The notes: a model not told the origin generated them from the sequence alone. 64,000 nt of DNA from a bacterium (GCA_036382775.1 DASVHD010000021.1:91169-155168), one strand, 5' to 3'. Positions 1 to 8,907 are shown, counted from the stretch's first letter. Numbers and translations: made by a program.

Positions 1-183
1 TAATAGCCAGGCCAGGGAATCGGCGAATTCTTCCTCTATTCTTTTCTTTTCGCCCTTACGGATCGCACGGGCGAGTTCGCCGATCTCTTCGATGAGCCAG
101 TTAAAGGTTTTGGGTAAGCCGCGTTTGGAATCTCTCTTGAAATAGATCTGCTGGATCAAGGACTGGTGCCTTTTCAAATCCAT
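1..183 (-). CDS. MazG-like nucleotide pyrophosphohydrolase, N-terminal part (cut by window edge)
   Basis: The 61 visible residues start MDLKRHQSLIQQIYFKRD and contain EEIGELARAIRKG followed by EEEFADSLAWLL. This is the EExxE...ExxD metal-binding pattern of all-alpha MazG-type NTP pyrophosphohydrolases, which hydrolyse nucleoside triphosphates to monophosphate and pyrophosphate, usually to remove non-canonical nucleotides. The 3' part runs off the left edge, so whether it is single-domain or a full MazG cannot be told. A TTGCAA-16-TATACT promoter ends 7 nt before the ATG and no ribosome binding site is present, so the message is probably leaderless. The family call is fairly secure; the substrate is unknown. 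Confidence 0.75.
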   Translation of the reverse strand, partial: MDLKRHQSLIQQIYFKRDSKRGLPKTFNWLIEEIGELARAIRKGEKKRIEEEFADSLAWLL

Positions 184-190
184 TAAATAA

Positions 191-218
191 AGTATATACT
201 TAAATCTTTAATTTGCAA
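191..218 (-). promoter_or_regulatory. Promoter of the MazG-like gene, leaderless type
   Basis: On the minus strand, TTGCAA (218-213) and TATACT (196-191) are separated by 16 nt. The ATG at 183 follows after 7 nt, so transcription should begin at or next to the start codon. Confidence 0.5.
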
Positions 219-245
219 GAGCAAGATGCAGCGGCAATAAGCAGC

Positions 246-280
246 AAAAAAGGGAAGGGTTTTTAGGCCCTTCCCTTTTG
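246..280 (-). terminator. Intrinsic terminator after the lipoprotein gene
   Basis: A perfect 10-bp stem (250-259 with 268-277, AAGGGAAGGG/CCCTTCCCTT) is followed on the minus strand by a run of six T. It lies 17-50 nt past the stop of the minus-strand lipoprotein gene. Confidence 0.85.
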
Positions 281-296
281 TTGACTCGAGGATCGG

Positions 297-1493
297 TTAG
301 AAGTTGTACTCCCAGTCGTCATCCCAGTCTTCGCCGCCGATGCCGTTCCCGTTGCCGTCCAGGTAATAGTCCTTGTCGCTCTGTTTCAGGTCTTTGGACG
401 CGAATGCGTCGGGCGCTCCGGAGGTCGCGCGCATGTAGTAGTAATCGGCGTATGTCACGTCGTCAGCGTAGTTGGTCCATATCCTGAGATTACCCGGGAC
501 AAAGCCGTCATTGTCAAAGACCTTGATGGTGGTCAGGTCGATCAGGGTTTCATCCATTTTCTTTGAGAACGTGAAGCGCGCGCCGCCAGTTATGCCGGCG
601 ACGTCGACCGTAGGCGGGATCACCGTGTCCACGCGGAAGTAACCGCCGGTATCGGGTTCGGTCGCTTCCGGCCCGTTATCGTTGCCGTCGAGCGGGAATA
701 TGTATTCGGGCGTGACCGATTTTGCCACGCGCTGCAAGTTGGCGCAGGTAATGGTGAACGTGTAGTTGGCGCCGTACGGAACGTCGCCGCTTGGCGTTAC
801 CACGACCGTTGTCGGCGTTATCGCGACGCGGGACAGCGGATAGGTCGTTCCCGTCGATTGGTTCTCGAGGTTGTAATTGCTAAGGTCCCTGAGATCGAAC
901 GTATCCATCGGTATGCTGAACAGGATCGTTATCGGCGGGGTCTGGTCAGCGGTCAGGTCCTGGTACGGGCTAAGGTCTGCGATCTTTGACTGAGCCGTGG
1001 AGATCAGGGTATCGGTATTGCCGGTCGTATAGAAAGTGGAGAGGTAGTCGTCATAGGGCGCGCCGTCGATATGGTTGTCGCCGTCAAAATCGAGCGGCGA
1101 ACCATAGGTGTTCTCAAATCCGTTCAAACGGATGCTGTAAGCCGAAGCGGTTGCCAGGTCGGCAACGTACACGAAGAGCTTTTTGATGTCGGGGTAGTAC
1201 TCGGTCGAAGCTACGTCCACTGCGTCGTTCGCGGTCGTGTTGGTGATGGTGATGCCGCTCAGGGTCGTTTCATCCATATAATCGGAGAAAACGATCTCGA
1301 TCCGGCCCTGGATCCCGGACTGATTGCTGTAATCGTTGATCAGCGCGCCGTTCGCCGGTACAATGATCGCCACCGTCGGCAGGTTGCCGGCGCCGCCTTC
1401 GGGCACGTCCGGAATGATTTCCAGCGGATTATCGCCTTTTTTGCAGGCGAACAACACCAGCAAACTCAGCGAAAGGATCAATAGTTTTTTCAT
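297..1493 (-). CDS. Secreted lipoprotein with bacterial Ig-like (SbsA/Big-type) repeats
   Basis: 398 residues. The N-terminus MKKLLILSLSLLVLFACKK is a lipoprotein signal with lipobox LFAC, so the mature protein should be acylated at Cys17 and anchored in the envelope. At least two domains follow a pattern typical of SbsA-type Ig-like folds: an opening such as PTVAIIVPANGALINDYSN or TPPITILFSIPMDT, then strands containing 'ITITNTT' and 'VVVTPSGDVPYGANYTFTI'. The C-terminus is Asp-rich, with LDGNGNGIGGEDWDDDW resembling a Ca-binding dockerin/EF-hand-like loop. It sits 10 nt downstream of the barrel protein at 1504-3147, with its own strong AAGGAGG site, and ends at an intrinsic terminator. The two are probably one transcript and may interact at the outer membrane; that is inference. 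Confidence 0.65.
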   Translation of the reverse strand: MKKLLILSLSLLVLFACKKGDNPLEIIPDVPEGGAGNLPTVAIIVPANGALINDYSNQSGIQGRIEIVFSDYMDETTLSGITITNTTANDAVDVASTEYYPDIKKLFVYVADLATASAYSIRLNGFENTYGSPLDFDGDNHIDGAPYDDYLSTFYTTGNTDTLISTAQSKIADLSPYQDLTADQTPPITILFSIPMDTFDLRDLSNYNLENQSTGTTYPLSRVAITPTTVVVTPSGDVPYGANYTFTITCANLQRVAKSVTPEYIFPLDGNDNGPEATEPDTGGYFRVDTVIPPTVDVAGITGGARFTFSKKMDETLIDLTTIKVFDNDGFVPGNLRIWTNYADDVTYADYYYMRATSGAPDAFASKDLKQSDKDYYLDGNGNGIGGEDWDDDWEYNF

Positions 1494-1503
1494 TTCGTCC
1501 TCC

Positions 1504-3147
1504 TTAGAATTCCAGCGTGGCCGAGATCGACCAGTTCGTCATATCGGTCAGATCGTAAAAGCCCATGAAATCGATCTGGAGATTGTCGGTTACCTGCCAG
1601 CCCGCGCCATAGTAGTAGTCGGTCGAGGGCTCATTGACCGTGTAGTCCTCATCTGTGCCCACCGGCTCCTGGCCCGGGTCGACGATCGTCTCGGTCACCG
1701 CGCCGGTACCGTCAACGATCCGGGTTCGCTCTGGTTCATACTGGATTAGGTTCTGGACGGCCGAATAATCACCCTTGTATACTTCATGGACCGCGCCGAG
1801 CCTGAACACGAACGGCTGGGTAATGTTGAATTCCAAGCCGACCGGGAAAGTCAGCGTCGTGCTGCTGCCCGTGGTTCTTGTCATCCAGGTCTCGCTGGAC
1901 CAGGTCGTGCTGACATAGTCATCCGGATCCACGGTGTTGCCGTCGTTGTCATTGTATACCTCAACGTCGACCGTTGTGTCCTTGACCGCTGAAGAATCGG
2001 TGCCGTTTGCGCTGGCGAAGAAAAAGCCGATGCCGAATCTCAGACGGTCGGTGATCTTGAACAGCTGCTTGGTGCCGAGCCGGAAACCCATGTAACTTGA
2101 ACTGCCGCTGTGGAAGGACGTTGTCGTCAGAGTGTCCCACGTGAAGTCCGCGAAACTGTTCTCGCTGGTCATGTGATAGGATCCGACTGCGTCATCACTG
2201 ATGCTGCCTTTTTCCATGAAAAATCCCAGGAAGAACCGGCCTTGCGCGTTTTCACTATAGTTGTAGAAATCCCTGAGTTCGAGATTTATCCCCATCCCCG
2301 ATTCCGGTATATCAAGGGAATCTAGGACGTTCACGGTCCGGAAAAATTGCGTATGGTCCGCGGGATCAGTATAGGTGGCGGAATCGCCGATGATCAGATC
2401 GTCCTGATTATATGAATTCATCTCGTAGCTGGCTAAAAGACCGAGCGACATTTTTTCCTTATCCATCCAGCCGCTGAAGATGATGCCGTTCAGACCACCG
2501 GTGGCGACATTGTCGCCAGCAAAAGCAGCATGGCTTTCAAATGTCAGAGAGCTTGTATTCAGGTCTTCTTCGGTGTAATCGTACGCGAAATTGTTCGCGG
2601 GGGTCGTGTACCGGCTTTCCCAGTTTTCATGACGAAAACCCAGGCCAAGACGCAAGGTGTTCATTTTGGTCCCGACGCCGAGGTAAAAGTCATTGTCTTT
2701 GCCTAAATTATAAGCTGACCGGTGGGTGGTTTCGATGATCCGCTGGTCATAGACGCCGTTGTTGTCAATGTCGTTCCAGTCGATCTCGCTGACCTCTCCA
2801 TCACCGTAAATGGAATTGCCGTAGATATCATCAAGCCCGGTGTCGAGCGCATCTTTTGTATTGCTTCGGTCATAGACCATGCCCGGATAGTACCTGCTGA
2901 AATTCGTCGAACCGCCCAGCAGGACATAGGGCATACTGCCGTTGGAGAACTGGTTCTCGCTACCGATGACGAAATTCGACAGGCTGGTCCAGAGCCTGGA
3001 CCCATTGATCTCGCATATCCTCGCCGGGTCAAAAAGAAGATCGTAGTCATCTTCCCACAACCCCGCGGTGGATTGATATCTGAATGATTCATCTATCAAT
3101 CCAAAAGATAACGAAGCAATGAACGCGATTGCTAAGGCATATCTCAT
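1504..3147 (-). CDS. Predicted outer-membrane beta-barrel protein
   Basis: 547 residues. MRYALAIAFIASLSFG is a signal peptide. The body is rich in alternating aromatic/polar strands (for example YDFMGFY-type and 'RLRFGIGFFFASANG') and ends in ...WSISATLEF. A terminal Phe preceded by alternating hydrophobics is the classical BAM recognition signal of outer-membrane barrels. Long Asp/Asn/Ser/Thr-rich loops lie between strands. I do not recognise a named family. An AAGGAGG ribosome site precedes the ATG. It is the first gene of a two-gene unit with the lipoprotein at 297-1493, which suggests a surface complex. No transport or enzymatic role can be read from the sequence. Confidence 0.6.
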   Translation of the reverse strand: MRYALAIAFIASLSFGLIDESFRYQSTAGLWEDDYDLLFDPARICEINGSRLWTSLSNFVIGSENQFSNGSMPYVLLGGSTNFSRYYPGMVYDRSNTKDALDTGLDDIYGNSIYGDGEVSEIDWNDIDNNGVYDQRIIETTHRSAYNLGKDNDFYLGVGTKMNTLRLGLGFRHENWESRYTTPANNFAYDYTEEDLNTSSLTFESHAAFAGDNVATGGLNGIIFSGWMDKEKMSLGLLASYEMNSYNQDDLIIGDSATYTDPADHTQFFRTVNVLDSLDIPESGMGINLELRDFYNYSENAQGRFFLGFFMEKGSISDDAVGSYHMTSENSFADFTWDTLTTTSFHSGSSSYMGFRLGTKQLFKITDRLRFGIGFFFASANGTDSSAVKDTTVDVEVYNDNDGNTVDPDDYVSTTWSSETWMTRTTGSSTTLTFPVGLEFNITQPFVFRLGAVHEVYKGDYSAVQNLIQYEPERTRIVDGTGAVTETIVDPGQEPVGTDEDYTVNEPSTDYYYGAGWQVTDNLQIDFMGFYDLTDMTNWSISATLEF

Positions 3148-3377
3148 TTTACCTCCTTGTTGGTTGGTTGGTTGTTATGCCTTGTTCCATCAACACATCT
3201 GTTTTGATTATGCAGAAACCACCTCCTTTTTTATTTTTCGCATGATTTTTCAGTTTTTTATATTAAACCATAAAAAGCATTAACACTATTATATATATTA
3301 TTCAAAAAAAGTCAAGGATCTTGTTGTTATAAAACCAGTATTGGCAAACCCTGATAACCTGAGACTATATGACAATC

Positions 3378-3406
3378 TTGAAATTGCTGGCCTAAACGGC
3401 TATAAT
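3378..3406 (+). promoter_or_regulatory. Promoter of plsC-ispH, leaderless type
   Basis: TTGAAA (3378-3383), a 17-nt spacer and a perfect TATAAT (3401-3406). The ATG at 3413 comes 6 nt later, at the expected transcription start. This decides against the upstream TTG at 3341 as start codon. Confidence 0.7.
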
Positions 3407-3412
3407 TACACC

Positions 3413-3991
3413 ATGAGACCGGTCTGGCTGATATCCTGGATACTGACATTCCCTTTGTTCAAGCTGTTGACCGGCGTTGAGATCGTCGGCCGCATACCCA
3501 AGAGAGGACCGCTGATCATCGCCAGTAATCACAAGTCCTTTCTCGACCCTCCGCTGATCGGCTATTCGGCGTTCCGGGAAGTGTTTTTTCTTGCCAAGCC
3601 CGACCTTTTTGCACATTCCAGGTTTTTTGCCTGGCTCATAAGGACATTTAACGCGGTAAGAATCTCGGGCACAGAAGGCTTAAGGACCGCGGTCAGGCTC
3701 TTGAAACAGGGGAAGGCGGTCGTCATTTACCCTGAAGGCACCCGGCTTAAGACCGATGGTATGCTGCCTTTTAATCCAGGCATGAGCTACCTGGCGATAA
3801 CCTATGATATACCGGTCGTACCCGTGTATATCACGAACTCCAATAAAGGCGTGGGGTCATTGCTGTTCCGAATGACCACCCTGCGGATCAAATACGGCAG
3901 ACCCATCCGGCCCTCGGGTTACAATAAGACCAAGGAGGATTTTGAAAGGTTTGCCTTGCGCTTGCGGGAGGAGGTCATGAACCTGCAATGA
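3413..3991 (+). CDS. plsC: 1-acyl-sn-glycerol-3-phosphate acyltransferase (PlsC family)
   Basis: 192 residues from ATG 3413. It transfers an acyl chain to lysophosphatidic acid to make phosphatidic acid at the inner face of the membrane. The family's block I NHxxxxD is present (NHKSFLD), as are the block II region (FFLAKPDLF), block III (PEGTR) and the downstream 'IPVVPVYI' block. A hydrophobic N-terminal helix (VWLISWILTFPLFKLL) should tether it to the membrane. Length is typical of the short form. A promoter abuts the start codon and rules out the TTG at 3341. The stop codon overlaps the ATG of ispH (ATGA), so the two are translationally coupled. Some family members act on other acyl acceptors, so specificity is inferred. 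Confidence 0.85.
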   Translation: MRPVWLISWILTFPLFKLLTGVEIVGRIPKRGPLIIASNHKSFLDPPLIGYSAFREVFFLAKPDLFAHSRFFAWLIRTFNAVRISGTEGLRTAVRLLKQGKAVVIYPEGTRLKTDGMLPFNPGMSYLAITYDIPVVPVYITNSNKGVGSLLFRMTTLRIKYGRPIRPSGYNKTKEDFERFALRLREEVMNLQ

Positions 3992-4809
3992 AGATCTATT
4001 ACCCAAGGCACATCGGCTTCTGTTTCGGCGTAAAACGGGCGATCAGGATGGCGCTGGAAGCGGCAAAAAGCGGCGATCGCGTGTACTCGCTCGGTCCGCT
4101 GATCCATAATCGGCAGGCGGTCGAAGAGCTTAGCAGGAAAGGCATCATGCCGGTCCGGCGCTACAAGGATATCAAGGGTAAGATGGTCATCATCCGCTCG
4201 CACGGTATCCATCCGGATATTCTCCAGCGGCTTAGACGCGGGCATTTTACGATCATTGACGCGACCTGTCCCAAAGTCCGCCGCGCCCAGCTGTATGTCG
4301 AGAAACTCGCCCAGGAAGGATATTATGTCATTATCGTCGGCGAGAAGGATCATCCCGAAGTCAAGGGACTGCTGGGCTACGCCAAAGGCAAGGCTGGCAT
4401 CTTCCGCGATAACCTGCGGTTGAGATCCAGAAAAATAGGGGTCGTGCCGCAGACTACCCTGAATATTGAATACCTGAATCACGCGATCGCAAAGCTCATG
4501 CCCAGCGTGCTGGAAATGAAGATCTATAATACGATCTGTTATGAAACGCAGATCCGTATCCATGAGGCAATCAGGATCGCGGAAAAAGCCGACATCATGA
4601 TCATTGCCGGCGGCAAGAACAGCGCCAATACCACCCGGCTACACCAGATCTGTTCTCGTTATAAACCTTCGTATCACATCGAATCGGTGAAAGAGATCTC
4701 GAAAAAATGGGTACGGAGGGTAAAAAGCGTAGGCATCATTGCCGGCGCGTCAACCCCCCGGGAACAGATCAGGGATATCATAAGGCACCTGCATAAGATA
4801 AACAGCTGA
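3988..4809 (+). CDS. ispH: 4-hydroxy-3-methylbut-2-enyl diphosphate reductase (IspH/LytB)
   Basis: 273 residues. This is the last enzyme of the non-mevalonate (MEP) isoprenoid pathway: it reduces HMBPP to IPP and DMAPP using a [4Fe-4S] cluster. The three cluster cysteines are in their family contexts: GFCFGVKRA near residue 12, DATCPKV near residue 95 and NTICYETQ near residue 185. HNRQAVEEL and the RSHG histidine motif are also present. It overlaps plsC by four bases, coupling membrane lipid and isoprenoid precursor synthesis. The stop codon directly abuts the stop of the convergent ABC permease gene, leaving no room for a terminator between them. Confidence 0.95.
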   Translation: MKIYYPRHIGFCFGVKRAIRMALEAAKSGDRVYSLGPLIHNRQAVEELSRKGIMPVRRYKDIKGKMVIIRSHGIHPDILQRLRRGHFTIIDATCPKVRRAQLYVEKLAQEGYYVIIVGEKDHPEVKGLLGYAKGKAGIFRDNLRLRSRKIGVVPQTTLNIEYLNHAIAKLMPSVLEMKIYNTICYETQIRIHEAIRIAEKADIMIIAGGKNSANTTRLHQICSRYKPSYHIESVKEISKKWVRRVKSVGIIAGASTPREQIRDIIRHLHKINS

Positions 4810-6462
4810 TCAAAGATCCCGTTTCTCCAGGGCCCGCAGACCGATTTTCATCGGTACGATCAGCGCCGCAACCGTCAGTGACAGGAACAGGAATACGCTC
4901 AGGGTGATCAAGAAGTAGTTGACGGGCCGGCCGAGGTACTTGCCCGCCAGGTAATTATAAGCGGGGGTTGCCAGCAGGATTATTGAGATCCCCACGTATG
5001 CCATGCTTATCAACGCCGCGATGATCCCGCCGGTCCCGGCAGCGATCCGCGAAGGGTTGTCCTCGTTGAACTGGGGGAAGCGGCTTCCCAGGCCAAGGTT
5101 GATCGAGACCAGCACACCGGCCACAAGCAGCTGGATGACCGGCATGACCAGATAGAGATCGGGATCGGTCTTGATAAAGAAATTGGAGAGGATCAGGAGA
5201 CCTTCGCTCAGGATGACGGCGAGGATGACATTGAACAGGAATTTTATCTTCAGGATCCGGCGGAACGAGAATGGGGATGAAGCCAGGAGCCACAGGCCGT
5301 TGTGCTCAAGGCTCATGGCCGGGAATATGAACCGCACGCCCAGCGTCGCCAGAACAAAGCTGATATAGGCAAAATTGGCAAAGGATATGATCGTCCGCCA
5401 GAACGGCAGGTTGAAATAGAGCGGCGTCCTTGTGAGCGAGAAGACATAGATGATGAGCAGGACGGCAAAGATGAAGAGCTGAACCCATTGGGTCGGTTCC
5501 CTGATAAAGGTCAGTATATCCTTGTATAGAAATGCCCGCGTACTCCGGCCGTGATATTCCGACAGGAGCGATTTAATCTTTTGATGTTTCCCCTGGTGTT
5601 CGCCGACCGAAAGCCAGGACTGGTGGTACATGACCCGGGCAACGTAATAAGCGATAATGACCATACTCATGCTGACGAACACCAGAAGCAGAAAATAGAA
5701 ATAACCAGCCGGGTCGCCGGTCTTCAATTCCTTAAGCATGCTGGTCAGCCAGGTCGAAGGTATGTAATTGCCGCCCACGGTCGCCATATTGGCGGCAACA
5801 GCGAGCAGCTCTTTCTCGCTGTTGGTTTCCATGATCTTGAGCAGCCCCGGGTTGCTGATCTTGAGATAAAGTATGGTCTGGGCGATGATGTAGAAGATGG
5901 ATAGTGCGATGACATTCCGGGGCCGCAGCTGAGGAAAAAGCGCCAGCACGATGAAAATGAGAATCGAAGCCGCGGCGGCCGGAATGACCAGATAGATATA
6001 TACGCTCATGACCGCCAGAGGATAATAAGCGAACACGGCCTTGGAACAGATCCCATAGGCCACGACCAACGGCAATCCCAGGACCATGGTGGCGAGCGAG
6101 GCGTATAGAGCGTTCTCCAATAGCTTGGAAAGGTAGATCGATGTCGGTCGTATGGGCAGCGAGAACAGGAAATTCAGCTCCCGGCTATTGTAGAACGTCG
6201 AGAATGAGGTGATGATATTGCTGAACAGGAGCATGACCAGGAACACAAAAAAAGCCATTTCCACGGTTCGGTCCATGATCGCCGTTCCGATCAATTCGAT
6301 CGTGGTCAGGTACCTGAAAATGCTGTAAAAAAGATAATAACTGCCGGCAAAAAACGTGAGGATAACGAACGCGAACGATATCAATCTCAGGAAATGAACT
6401 CTGGTGAGGGTATTTTTTATGATCTGCAGACGGGTTTGCAAGATAAGGATGAAGTCTTTCAC
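4810..6462 (-). CDS. ABC-2 type exporter, membrane subunit
   Basis: 550 residues with about twelve hydrophobic segments, starting after a short cytoplasmic N-terminus (MKDFILILQTRLQIIKN) and including 'VVAYGICSKAVFAYYPLAVM', 'LLIIYVFSL' and a last pair near residues 470-540. It is much larger than the usual six-helix ABC-2 permease and resembles the putative twelve-helix exporter type that works with one ATPase. The ATPase gene lies 6 nt upstream on the same strand, so the pair forms a complete transporter. The transported substrate cannot be deduced. The third gene of the run, the transglutaminase-like protein, may be functionally linked. Confidence 0.75.
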   Translation of the reverse strand: MKDFILILQTRLQIIKNTLTRVHFLRLISFAFVILTFFAGSYYLFYSIFRYLTTIELIGTAIMDRTVEMAFFVFLVMLLFSNIITSFSTFYNSRELNFLFSLPIRPTSIYLSKLLENALYASLATMVLGLPLVVAYGICSKAVFAYYPLAVMSVYIYLVIPAAAASILIFIVLALFPQLRPRNVIALSIFYIIAQTILYLKISNPGLLKIMETNSEKELLAVAANMATVGGNYIPSTWLTSMLKELKTGDPAGYFYFLLLVFVSMSMVIIAYYVARVMYHQSWLSVGEHQGKHQKIKSLLSEYHGRSTRAFLYKDILTFIREPTQWVQLFIFAVLLIIYVFSLTRTPLYFNLPFWRTIISFANFAYISFVLATLGVRFIFPAMSLEHNGLWLLASSPFSFRRILKIKFLFNVILAVILSEGLLILSNFFIKTDPDLYLVMPVIQLLVAGVLVSINLGLGSRFPQFNEDNPSRIAAGTGGIIAALISMAYVGISIILLATPAYNYLAGKYLGRPVNYFLITLSVFLFLSLTVAALIVPMKIGLRALEKRDL

Positions 6463-6468
6463 GGCCGG

Positions 6469-7188
6469 CTAACCTGACAGCGTCAGGTAGATGTCCTCGA
6501 TATTGTCCGATCCCGAAATATGTGAAAGTTCGTTAAATGTTCCCGTGAACTTGAGAATGCCATGATTTATGATGCCAATGCGGGACGCAATGTCCCGGGC
6601 GAACGAAAGCGTATGGGTCGAGACCAGCAGGGTTCGGTTGCGATCTTTCAGGTCCTGGAAGATCCGCCGGATCGTTATGCTGATCTTGGGGTCCAGACCG
6701 ACCAGCGGTTCATCGACCATGATGAGCAGGGGATCATGCAGGAGTAACTGGCACATTATGATCTTCTGCTTCATGCCGTGCGAATAGGTTTCGGCCGGCT
6801 GGTCCATCCATTCGCCGATCTCGAGTAGCGCGCACAGTTCGTTGATCCGCTGGTGATATAATCTTTTTTCCACACCGTAGATACTGGCAACAAAGTTAAT
6901 GAATTCGCGCCCCGTGAGTTTGGGATAAATAAATGGTTCATCGGGCACAAACCCGATGCACTGCTTGGCGCTCAGGGCGTCTTTCCGGATATCAATGCCG
7001 TTGATGCAGACCGAACCCGAACTCGGGACCAGGAGGCCGGCAATGAGCTTGAGCGTCGTCGTTTTACCGGCGCCGTTGGGTCCGAGCAGGACGAATATTT
7101 CACCCGGCGTAAGTTCAAGGTTTAAGTCTCTTACCGCCCATTGCTTGCCGAATCGCTTGGATAAGTTATCGATCACCAGGGGGTTCAT
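6469..7188 (-). CDS. ABC transporter ATP-binding protein
   Basis: 239 residues. Walker A is GPNGAGKTT (about residues 36-44), the signature is the variant YSHGMKQK instead of LSGGQ, and Walker B with the catalytic Glu is LLIMVDEP followed by the D-loop GLDP. The switch His is in VSTHTL. The variant signature is common in ABC-2 exporter ATPases. It energises the membrane subunit encoded 6 nt downstream. It follows the transglutaminase-like gene by 24 nt on the same strand, so all three are probably read from the promoter at 8706-8733. Confidence 0.9.
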   Translation of the reverse strand: MNPLVIDNLSKRFGKQWAVRDLNLELTPGEIFVLLGPNGAGKTTTLKLIAGLLVPSSGSVCINGIDIRKDALSAKQCIGFVPDEPFIYPKLTGREFINFVASIYGVEKRLYHQRINELCALLEIGEWMDQPAETYSHGMKQKIIMCQLLLHDPLLIMVDEPLVGLDPKISITIRRIFQDLKDRNRTLLVSTHTLSFARDIASRIGIINHGILKFTGTFNELSHISGSDNIEDIYLTLSG

Positions 7189-7212
7189 ATCGCGCGGAGT
7201 TTATCAAGCCTT

Positions 7213-8700
7213 CTACTTGTATTCCAGGATATCAATTCCCAGTTTCCCGACCACGGTCAGGACCTTTGCCTGTTCCGCGATCTCGCCTTCCATGAGCTTT
7301 AAATGGTATACGTCGGCAGGGAATTGGTCAAAGGTCGGGTCCACCGCTACCCAGGATCCAAGCCATACCGCGCACCAGGCATGATACCAGTAAGAATCGC
7401 CGTAGATATTGACCAGCCCAACGTATATCTTGGCGGGGATGCCTACGGCCCGGGCCAGCGCCGTGAACAGGATCGCATGTTCGTTACAGTCGCCTTCTTT
7501 TGTCTTGAGCACGTCCAGCGCTGACGGCAGCGATGGAGTCGGGTTCTTGGCAAGCATCTTGAACACTCCATGCACCAGTTTTTCCGCGGCTTTGGCCGCG
7601 TCTTTTTCATTGCCGATAATGCTGTGCGCGGCATTGATGATATCGCGGTTATCGCTCTGGATGTAAACAGATGATTTCAGAAATTCTGTCTGGTCGTTGA
7701 TCGGGATCTGCAGGGCCGGTACTTTTATGATATCGGGCCGGCTGAGTTCTATGACGAGCGGTTTCTTAGAGACTAGGATCTGATAGTCATCGGCCAACTG
7801 AAGTTCGCCGATCTCGATATTTTTAAGTTCCAGTTTCATATAGGACAGGTCCTTCCGTTCCGGGATCGGGTTCGAGACCTTTACCGCGAAGAATGAGAGC
7901 AGGTCGAAAGCCTGGTCCGGTTTTATCTCGGCAAGGGCCGCGTCTTTGGAAAGAGGGATCATTTCCAGGCCAAGGGCGGGTGAGTATTCTTTGATCAATT
8001 TAAAATCCTTGTCCAGCCACATGAACGTAATGATGCCCATGAACCGGATCTGGACCTTGGTTCCACGGTGCGCGACCCCGTTGACCAGCACGTCTTCCGG
8101 TTCGAATATCGTGATCTGCGCCGGTGACTGGGACTGCGTGGTCGGATCGAAATAGGGAAGTGATATTTCATCGCCCGGCTTCAGTCCCCGGGTTTTGATG
8201 AGCTCTTCGATCGCGTCGGGAAAGAATGGTTTCTCCTTGAGCTGGAAGGTCTTTGTCTGAGGCACGCCCTGCGAATATGAAGTCAGTTTCAAGGATGTGT
8301 TTTCGATACTGCCTTCGATCTTGGTCGGATGCCCGGCCGTATTGATCTCCAGGCTGAAATCCTTCAGGGTATAATCAGGATTGGTGTGGGCAAAGAAAGT
8401 AGTAGCAAGGCTGCGCGTTTCCTGCATCATGAAGATCGTCATCTGGCTGCGGCTTTCCACCGTGAGTCCCTGGCCGGTCCGGGTCAGTTTCGTGAAGGTG
8501 TAACCGATCCGTTCGCCATGGATGTACATGCCCAGCCATTCTTCCGAAGCACTCAATACGGTGTCGGATATCATTGATGAGCTTTCCGCCGACCTGCCTG
8601 GCCTGGGGATCTGCAGGACGAGATAAACCGTGATGATGATGATCGCTGCAGCTATGGCAAGAGTTAAAACCTTTTTCATCAGTGATTCTCTTTTGATCAT
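7213..8700 (-). CDS. Membrane-anchored transglutaminase-like protein
   Basis: 495 residues. An N-terminal membrane segment (KKVLTLAIAAAIIIITVYLVL) is followed by an extracytoplasmic region of about 330 residues of mostly beta character and a C-terminal transglutaminase-like domain. The Cys-His-Asp triad is visible in EGDCNEHA, YWYHAWCAVW and VAVDPTFDQF. Bacterial members act as cysteine proteases or as peptide-processing or cross-linking enzymes; which applies here is unknown. The ATG at 8700 lies 5 nt after a -10 box, so the message is probably leaderless. The alternative start at 8679 (MKKVLTL) has no ribosome site. It heads a unit with the ABC exporter downstream. Confidence 0.75.
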   Translation of the reverse strand: MIKRESLMKKVLTLAIAAAIIIITVYLVLQIPRPGRSAESSSMISDTVLSASEEWLGMYIHGERIGYTFTKLTRTGQGLTVESRSQMTIFMMQETRSLATTFFAHTNPDYTLKDFSLEINTAGHPTKIEGSIENTSLKLTSYSQGVPQTKTFQLKEKPFFPDAIEELIKTRGLKPGDEISLPYFDPTTQSQSPAQITIFEPEDVLVNGVAHRGTKVQIRFMGIITFMWLDKDFKLIKEYSPALGLEMIPLSKDAALAEIKPDQAFDLLSFFAVKVSNPIPERKDLSYMKLELKNIEIGELQLADDYQILVSKKPLVIELSRPDIIKVPALQIPINDQTEFLKSSVYIQSDNRDIINAAHSIIGNEKDAAKAAEKLVHGVFKMLAKNPTPSLPSALDVLKTKEGDCNEHAILFTALARAVGIPAKIYVGLVNIYGDSYWYHAWCAVWLGSWVAVDPTFDQFPADVYHLKLMEGEIAEQAKVLTVVGKLGIDILEYK

Positions 8701-8705
8701 ATTAT

Positions 8706-8733
8706 ATTATATTCACCCTTTTTCATGAGTCAA
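8706..8733 (-). promoter_or_regulatory. Promoter of the transglutaminase/ABC unit, leaderless type
   Basis: On the minus strand TTGACT (8733-8728), 16 nt, TATAAT (8711-8706), then 5 nt to the ATG. A second overlapping TATAAT lies at 8706-8701. The -35 box abuts the left arm of the inverted repeat at 8733-8824. Confidence 0.65.
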
Positions 8734-8824
8734 CCCCGTTAGAGATTCACCCCCGCGATATCTTTGAACAGCGGCAGTTCTTGATCACGGAAGTGCTAAG
8801 AGCACTTTCTTTCTCTAACGGGGT
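8733..8824. repeat. 92-bp inverted-repeat element with 13-bp perfect ends
   Basis: ACCCCGTTAGAGA (8733-8745) is repeated exactly in inverse at 8812-8824. Inside is a smaller hairpin, AAGTGCT/AGCACTT (about 8791-8807). No coding potential is apparent. The form suggests a REP- or MITE-like mobile palindrome. This and the degenerate repeats downstream occupy the 350-bp gap between the divergent genes at 8700 and 9051. Confidence 0.6.
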
Positions 8825-8843
8825 CAATGCTGCATCTTCCCCC

Positions 8844-8871
8844 TTGACTTTTTATCCTTTGTGCATATAAT
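8844..8871 (+). promoter_or_regulatory. Promoter of the thioredoxin-like/LarE/ChrA unit
   Basis: TTGACT (8844-8849), 16-nt spacer, TATAAT (8866-8871). It predicts a leader of about 170 nt before the ATG at 9051, unusually long for this window. That leader contains the degenerate repeats at about 8908-9018. Confidence 0.65.
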
Positions 8872-8907
8872 ATAGTGTTTTTATTTTTAGATACACACTA
8901 GATATAT

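Noticed and set aside
1071..3092. Plus- and minus-strand frames of 100-137 codons over the lipoprotein and barrel genes
   Set aside because: Arg-rich or unstructured translations without ribosome sites, overlapping genes with signal peptides and clear domain patterns.
3341..3412. TTG at 3341 as start of plsC, giving 24 more residues
   Set aside because: The -35 and -10 boxes of a near-perfect promoter lie inside this segment, and the acyltransferase family begins at the ATG at 3413.
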